From NCBI GenBank assembly GCA_040394635.1, contig JBEBRW010000020.1, forward strand, positions 14,896 through 78,895: 64,000 nucleotides of DNA. Reading direction: 5' to 3'. The translations under genes were made by a program, and so were the position numbers. Position 1 is the stretch's first letter; the number at the start of each line of letters is the position of its first letter. Below the pieces are notes generated by a model, which did no database searches, was not told where the DNA came from, and saw only the letters and a program-made list of their open reading frames with translations. Shown piece by piece: positions 61,501 through 64,000 of this stretch. This DNA comes from UBA5239 sp040394635 (GTDB lineage Bacteria; Verrucomicrobiota; Lentisphaeria; Victivallales; Victivallaceae).

Positions 61501-63979
61501 TATCTTTACCCGCTTCACCGAACACCGCTGCTGCATCTACCGTCAACGCACCGTTGGCATAAATCGCCCCACCGTTGCCGGTGGTACCGGTAATGCCTGC
61601 CTTATTATTGATAAAGGTCCCGCCGTTGACCGTCAGACTGGCATTGGCGTAAACCGCCCCGCCATGCCGGGTCGTGCCGCTACCATTGGTATAGTTGCCG
61701 TCAAAGTCGATCTTATCCAAAGTCAGGTCATGCCCGGCGTAAATCGCTCCACCGGTAGATCCGGCATAATTACCGCTGAAACTGGTAAGAGGTGTCCCGG
61801 TCGCGTCTTTGATCGTAAATGTTCCTGATGCAAAGGCGTATACCGCCCCGCCGGAGGTTCCTGCATAATTATTTTCGAAGGAGCAGTTCACGACCATGAC
61901 CTTGCCGTATCCCTTATAACTGCTGCTGACGCTGGTCCCAGTAACGGAAGTACTGATTGCGCCGCCAAGGGCTCCGGCAGTATTACCCGTAAACGTACTG
62001 TTGGAAACAGTTACATCGCCCAGTCCGGCTGCCAGGGTCCAATAACCACTGGCAATGGCTCCTCCCCAATAACCGACTGAATTACCTGTGAAATCACAGT
62101 TATCAATTTTAACCTCGGCCCCCAATACCAGAACCGCGCCGCCGCTGCCGCTGCTCGTAGAGCTCCCCGTCCAGGATGTGCCGATTGTTTTATTCCCATC
62201 GAATGTGACCCCTTTGATTGTAGCAGTCACAACCGAGGCGGCACTGCTCTTGACTACCGCAATAGCTCCTCCTCCATTGCTTCGCAGAACGGCCGTCCCG
62301 AGCTTGCCTGTATTATGAACCACATTATTCCGGAAAACAACGCCAATGGCTCCCGTACCCTCAATGTACAGGGTTCCCCGAACGTCAATCGCACCGCCGT
62401 GATTACTGGATTTATTGTCGCTGAATACAATATTATTTCCTTTTATCGTGATACTACTGCCGCCATTGCCGAAAATCGCACCGCCATTGGTATTTTTATC
62501 CAGTCTGGTCTGGTTTCCGGTAAACGTGGTGCCTTCGCCGGTAATCTCGAGCGCGGCACTTCCACCCAGATAAATCGCACCGCCAAAACAATCCGATGAC
62601 GTTGTCCCGATGAGTTTATTCTCATTGAAAATCGTGTTTTCTCCACTGACGATCAACTTATCTCCCGCTCCCGCAACGGCAACAGCCGCTCCATAGTTAC
62701 CGGTAGATGTATTCTGGTCAAATTTGGAACCGTCTCCGGTAATCGATACAACAGAGCCGCCGCCCATATAAATTCCGCCGCCCATCCCGCCAATTGCATT
62801 GGACTGGAAAATCGTATTATCTCCGATTTCAATCGTTACTCCGTTGGCATAAATTCCGCCGCCGTTGGAAGCAGTATTGCCCTTGAATTGCACACTACCG
62901 CCCTGGCCGATTGTTCCGATATTCAAAGTCAACCCGCCAGTGGCATAAATCCCGCCGCCATTACCGGCTGAATTATCTTCAAACAGGGTGTCGCCCTTGA
63001 TATCCACCGTGACAGTGCTTGCCCCAGTCAAGTATATGGCTCCGCCGTTGCCGGCGGCCGCACTGTTGCCGGTAAAGGTACTGTTTTCTATCGTCAAATT
63101 GCCGAGGCTGTAAATCGCGCCGCCGTTGGTGGTGGCGGTATTGCCGCTGAAGCTGGAGTCGGAAATACTCAGGGTGCCGCTGTTGTAGATCGCGCCGCCT
63201 TCAGATGCGCTGCCGTTGGTGAAAGTGATGTTGCTGATGCTCACATTGAGCAGGGAATTGATCGTAAAGAACCGGCCGAGGCCCTCTGCATCAAGAATGG
63301 TGTATACATCGTCCGCATCCTGGTCAGTACCGGTGATCGTCACGTTGACGTCGACCGTCACATTGTAATTGCCCGCGCCGCTGACGGTGCGGTCCACGAT
63401 GTACAGCGTTTCGCCGCTCAGGATCCGGTCGGCATTGCTGTCATCAAACGCCCAGCTGAGCGTAGAGTAATAGGTGATCGAACTGTCCCCATTCACGCGC
63501 CACGCCACATAATCGTCAGCCTGGTAGGAGCCGGCCGAGATCAAGTCCGTGCTGCGTATCACCTGCCGCTGGTCGATCGTGATTTCCGTCGTCGCATGGC
63601 TGCCGCCGTCCAGCCAGACCCAGTCGGCACCGTCATGATAAGCATAAACGTACTGGCTGGTGCTTACTGCGAAATAAGCGGTAAGTGCTCCTGCGTTTTT
63701 GCCATATCCGTTCGCCGTCATCTGAATCGTCTGCGTGGGGCCGCCGTTGTCGGCCAGGGCCGGCGTGAGGGTGCCAAACACTTCCGCCGCGGTCCAGCCA
63801 TCCTGGTTGCCGGGGCCGGATACGTCGGTCTCGGCGTTGGCCTGTCCATAAACCGTGTAGTACAGCTTGACCGTTGCGCCGCTTTCCGCGTGAATATCCT
63901 CCCCGCCATTGCTACCCATGACAATGCTGTTCAGAACATATGTTGTGCCTAGTAGTCCGTTCATAAAATAACATTGCAA
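55532..63979 (-). CDS. Giant Pmp-like beta-helix and MBG-repeat surface protein (5' end missing or broken)
   Basis: About 2,800 residues, open from just after an in-frame TAG at 63995-63997. Residues about 60-1900 are dozens of chlamydial Pmp-type repeats (GGAIY plus FxxN, as in GGAIYNSGTLSISDSSFSGN), forming a right-handed beta-helix that closes with an anchor-Q-type segment (ETDLDGANRIYGSIVDMGAY). Residues about 1955-2625 are MBG-like domains with 84-residue repeats (SRTYDGAYHDYSY). The last 190 residues are polar and end in a short coiled-coil-like helix. No autotransporter barrel is visible. There is no signal peptide, and the frame begins in the middle of a beta-helix module (VLNSIVMGSNGGEDI), with only TTG 63979 or ATG 63964, neither with a Shine-Dalgarno. 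A surface adhesin role is inferred. Confidence 0.8.
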   Translation of the reverse strand: MQCYFMNGLLGTTYVLNSIVMGSNGGEDIHAESGATVKLYYTVYGQANAETDVSGPGNQDGWTAAEVFGTLTPALADNGGPTQTIQMTANGYGKNAGALTAYFAVSTSQYVYAYHDGADWVWLDGGSHATTEITIDQRQVIRSTDLISAGSYQADDYVAWRVNGDSSITYYSTLSWAFDDSNADRILSGETLYIVDRTVSGAGNYNVTVDVNVTITGTDQDADDVYTILDAEGLGRFFTINSLLNVSISNITFTNGSASEGGAIYNSGTLSISDSSFSGNTATTNGGAIYSLGNLTIENSTFTGNSAAAGNGGAIYLTGASTVTVDIKGDTLFEDNSAGNGGGIYATGGLTLNIGTIGQGGSVQFKGNTASNGGGIYANGVTIEIGDNTIFQSNAIGGMGGGIYMGGGSVVSITGDGSKFDQNTSTGNYGAAVAVAGAGDKLIVSGENTIFNENKLIGTTSSDCFGGAIYLGGSAALEITGEGTTFTGNQTRLDKNTNGGAIFGNGGSSITIKGNNIVFSDNKSSNHGGAIDVRGTLYIEGTGAIGVVFRNNVVHNTGKLGTAVLRSNGGGAIAVVKSSAASVVTATIKGVTFDGNKTIGTSWTGSSTSSGSGGAVLVLGAEVKIDNCDFTGNSVGYWGGAIASGYWTLAAGLGDVTVSNSTFTGNTAGALGGAISTSVTGTSVSSSYKGYGKVMVVNCSFENNYAGTSGGAVYAFASGTFTIKDATGTPLTSFSGNYAGSTGGAIYAGHDLTLDKIDFDGNYTNGSGTTRHGGAVYANASLTVNGGTFINNKAGITGTTGNGGAIYANGALTVDAAAVFGEAGKDNGNSAINGGAIYAASTSATVAVSINGSYYDNNAITNGGAVYLAGTATIAGGIFAGNSAASGGAVYANHASNLLTVSGGTFTNNTATSGGAVYAKGVLTVGSAAVFGNASDNTKGNSATEGGAIYVNSATAAVSIGGKFYANKATTGGAIYSVGVTAIDGAAFTGNAATGNGGGIYSTGTLTIKNGSTFTSNTAASGGAVYSSSKVTIGTAGADDNVIFSKNIATGRGGAIFSTGTVEIAGNGTEFNENTAISGGAIGQTGAILTISGDNTIFSKNKGNTEGYGGAVYFSAGATGVFTISGNGTQFNDNYAERTTDGRTCGGAIFLDAYTKLYITGNNTFFQGNISIDNVSSSLSSRANGGAIFSGVDSLIEITGDNTRFIGNQADNYGGAIAAFGTVTIKARSQADGVAAVFQGNTLRGASSSNAGGAVYISYRQGMTPTTSTLENIKFIGNKATAGGTGGAVYSHGAIVNISNSIFDGNQVKNHGGAIAGGRWDSTGLQANFTIDNCDFTGNEAGNGGAISTYGVKGSCNVTIKNSEFAGNKAVTSGGAIYYYTTTSLVSTVDIDALTAFKSNEAGVDGGAIYAGGAFTLNGGIFTNNTAVRNGGAVYASAALTVKNGVIFGKFQDELKGNSAANGGAIYAASATAAISITGGGYYFNKTTGGDGGAIYTNGALTVSDSVFDNNETTNGGGGAIYGASTIDISADSKFYYNMANDGIGGGAVYGKGVITIADSDFTFSRANGVSGGGGAIYGEAGISVSGSLFDESDATNSGGAIYGASTVDITDSSFSHSRAVVSSMTGGPAGGGAVYAAGALTVNNSTFDNNSTFSAGDSAYGGALYGGSTVDITDSSFDYNNAAEGAGGAVYAAGALTVDNSTFDNNASWNSYGGAIYGASTVEINDSNFNLNLIHGDHAYGGAVYAVGELMVSHSEFRGNSAAMDGGAIYAAGAKVTMDNTLIADGTATGNGGAIYFADAAVAAVLTNLTIVNNTAAVGGGIYTSGGNVSVRNSILWGNKAGSIANQYFGLDNTKVSFSGIQGWIYDDYATRGNVNLHADNSADGIGVLNLNETGKYYVCFVDEANGDYHLNAGSYAINRGSNSYVNMPETDLDGANRIYGSIVDMGAYEALSKGNVVLTGKGTHLTYGDSGTVTVANDGYGGGGYTYTSRDTDSVTMNGDRATAVWADKSVDVDIEYKGDDNWNSASITVKVTTEQRDLVIKAKDDSHVYDGKDHQLDWNGDASGFVLDDDLLSYVNDGYRYVGTYTGTEVISDAVMNSATRGDVTGNYRIKYEGSLTITLATLVITGDSGSRTYDGAYHDYSYTDNGGLGSGDKIGSIVNGTNSYRNANTYSNLQSGAIVVDALGNDMTGNYDIKYVAGEVVINQATLIIKGDSGSRTYDGAYHDYSYTETGLQGSDRINSIVDGTNSYRNANTYSNLQSGAVVKNTAGENMTGNYDIKYVAGEVVIDQATLIIKGDSGSRTYDGAYHDYSYTETGLQGSDRINSIVDGTNSYRNANTYSNLQSGAVVKNTAGENMTGNYDIKYVAGEVVIDQAVLTITGTSDERTYDGQYHDYSVGSVNGLVGDDRLDSVDGQYSWRNADTYENLQSNAVIKNTGNENMTGNYDIKYVAGEVVINKATITVTRDGTDKEYDGNTDAQYTWKVEGVKGNDKVTYTEGDASFLDKNVGDNKTVNFIGDSLDADLRNYEVKYVDLGADITPARLVIVIDDKTKNEGEIDPAFTGTVTGLVGGDTVDGYNRTNKGESSGQYAIDQFQLHDDNGGGNYTVIVHEGTLTILAPAPINIYSDASSRRYVINGQHQASLINSLSTMTANRDVDAVLDTENSGSVGSASHQTTAKAGDKMKTNLRENSQKKSFEDYDQQVVQQRTNSMLVKSGLFADKAEKSVVESQYKTNDKAGSAQVQMPVNDFSGAQNTSFQSDHPMHNMPSNINIDASGVNVVNFSGIDLADVTVMEKIENLKDTLDLLLEEMVIV
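56851..57354 (-). repeat. Tandem 252-bp repeats encoding MBG domains
   Basis: Two adjacent units (56851-57102 and 57103-57354) are almost identical at the DNA level; a c/t change at the GGCCACG/GGCTACG position was noticed. More diverged units with the same 252-base (84-codon) period lie on both sides. Such near-identity indicates recent duplication or gene conversion and could allow copy-number change. Confidence 0.85.
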
Positions 63980-64000
63980 ATATGCGAATATGTGCTATAT

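Overview
The window looks like a chromosome segment from a Lentisphaerota bacterium (Victivallis-like, probably gut-associated). This is inferred from the combination of many prepilin-type proteins starting with the FTLIELLVVIAIIAI motif, DUF4838 and GH123/DUF4091-type secreted glycosidases, URO-D family methyltransferases paired with AraC regulators, a giant Pmp-like beta-helix protein, and GC-rich third codon positions. No rRNA, tRNA, CRISPR array, integrase or transposase gene was recognised.

Layout. 1-3256: partial LacZ-type beta-galactosidase, divergent AraC regulator, DUF1963 protein. 3354-8374: exopolysaccharide group (WecA/MraY-like transferase fused to a CapD-type domain, Wzz-like chain-length protein, six-hairpin glycosidase), then an unknown membrane protein (8375-9448, minus). 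9610-14800: a glycosidase cassette with a divergent AraC regulator, flanked by a 37-bp direct repeat of the 3' end of pxpA. 14807-20513: a D-glutamate/5-oxoproline operon (pxpA, DUF1445, pxpC, pxpB, DUF4392, D-amino-acid transaminase) behind an Lrp-type regulator. 20655-25393: duplicated Fe-S reductase-like protein, IclR regulator, polytopic membrane protein. 25436-34352: two cassettes driven by LacI regulators that point away from each other across a long palindromic repeat. 34357-43715: URO-D methyltransferase/AraC pair, metH, a third co-directional cassette (GntR-type) and ispD. 43905-47266: LysM lipoprotein, ferredoxin-nitroreductase, AraC. 47379-55392: two more cassettes meeting tail to tail. 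55532-63979: a 2.8-kilo-residue beta-helix/MBG repeat protein whose 5' end is missing or broken.

The strongest recurring theme is a cassette seen six times: a dedicated regulator (AraC divergent, or LacI/GntR upstream and co-directional), then a 215-249-residue prepilin-like protein, then 1-18 bases later a secreted putative glycosidase, sometimes with a second enzyme. All six prepilin-like proteins lack the glycine normally found just before the prepilin-peptidase cut. Several regulators have readable promoters with matching inverted-repeat operators. A second theme is a family of intergenic palindromic elements edged by heptanucleotide arrays (AATTGAG type). Both deserve follow-up.

Limits: domain names rest on motif recognition by eye; no database search, alignment program or folding program was run. 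Start codons were chosen by Shine-Dalgarno spacing and family length where stated.
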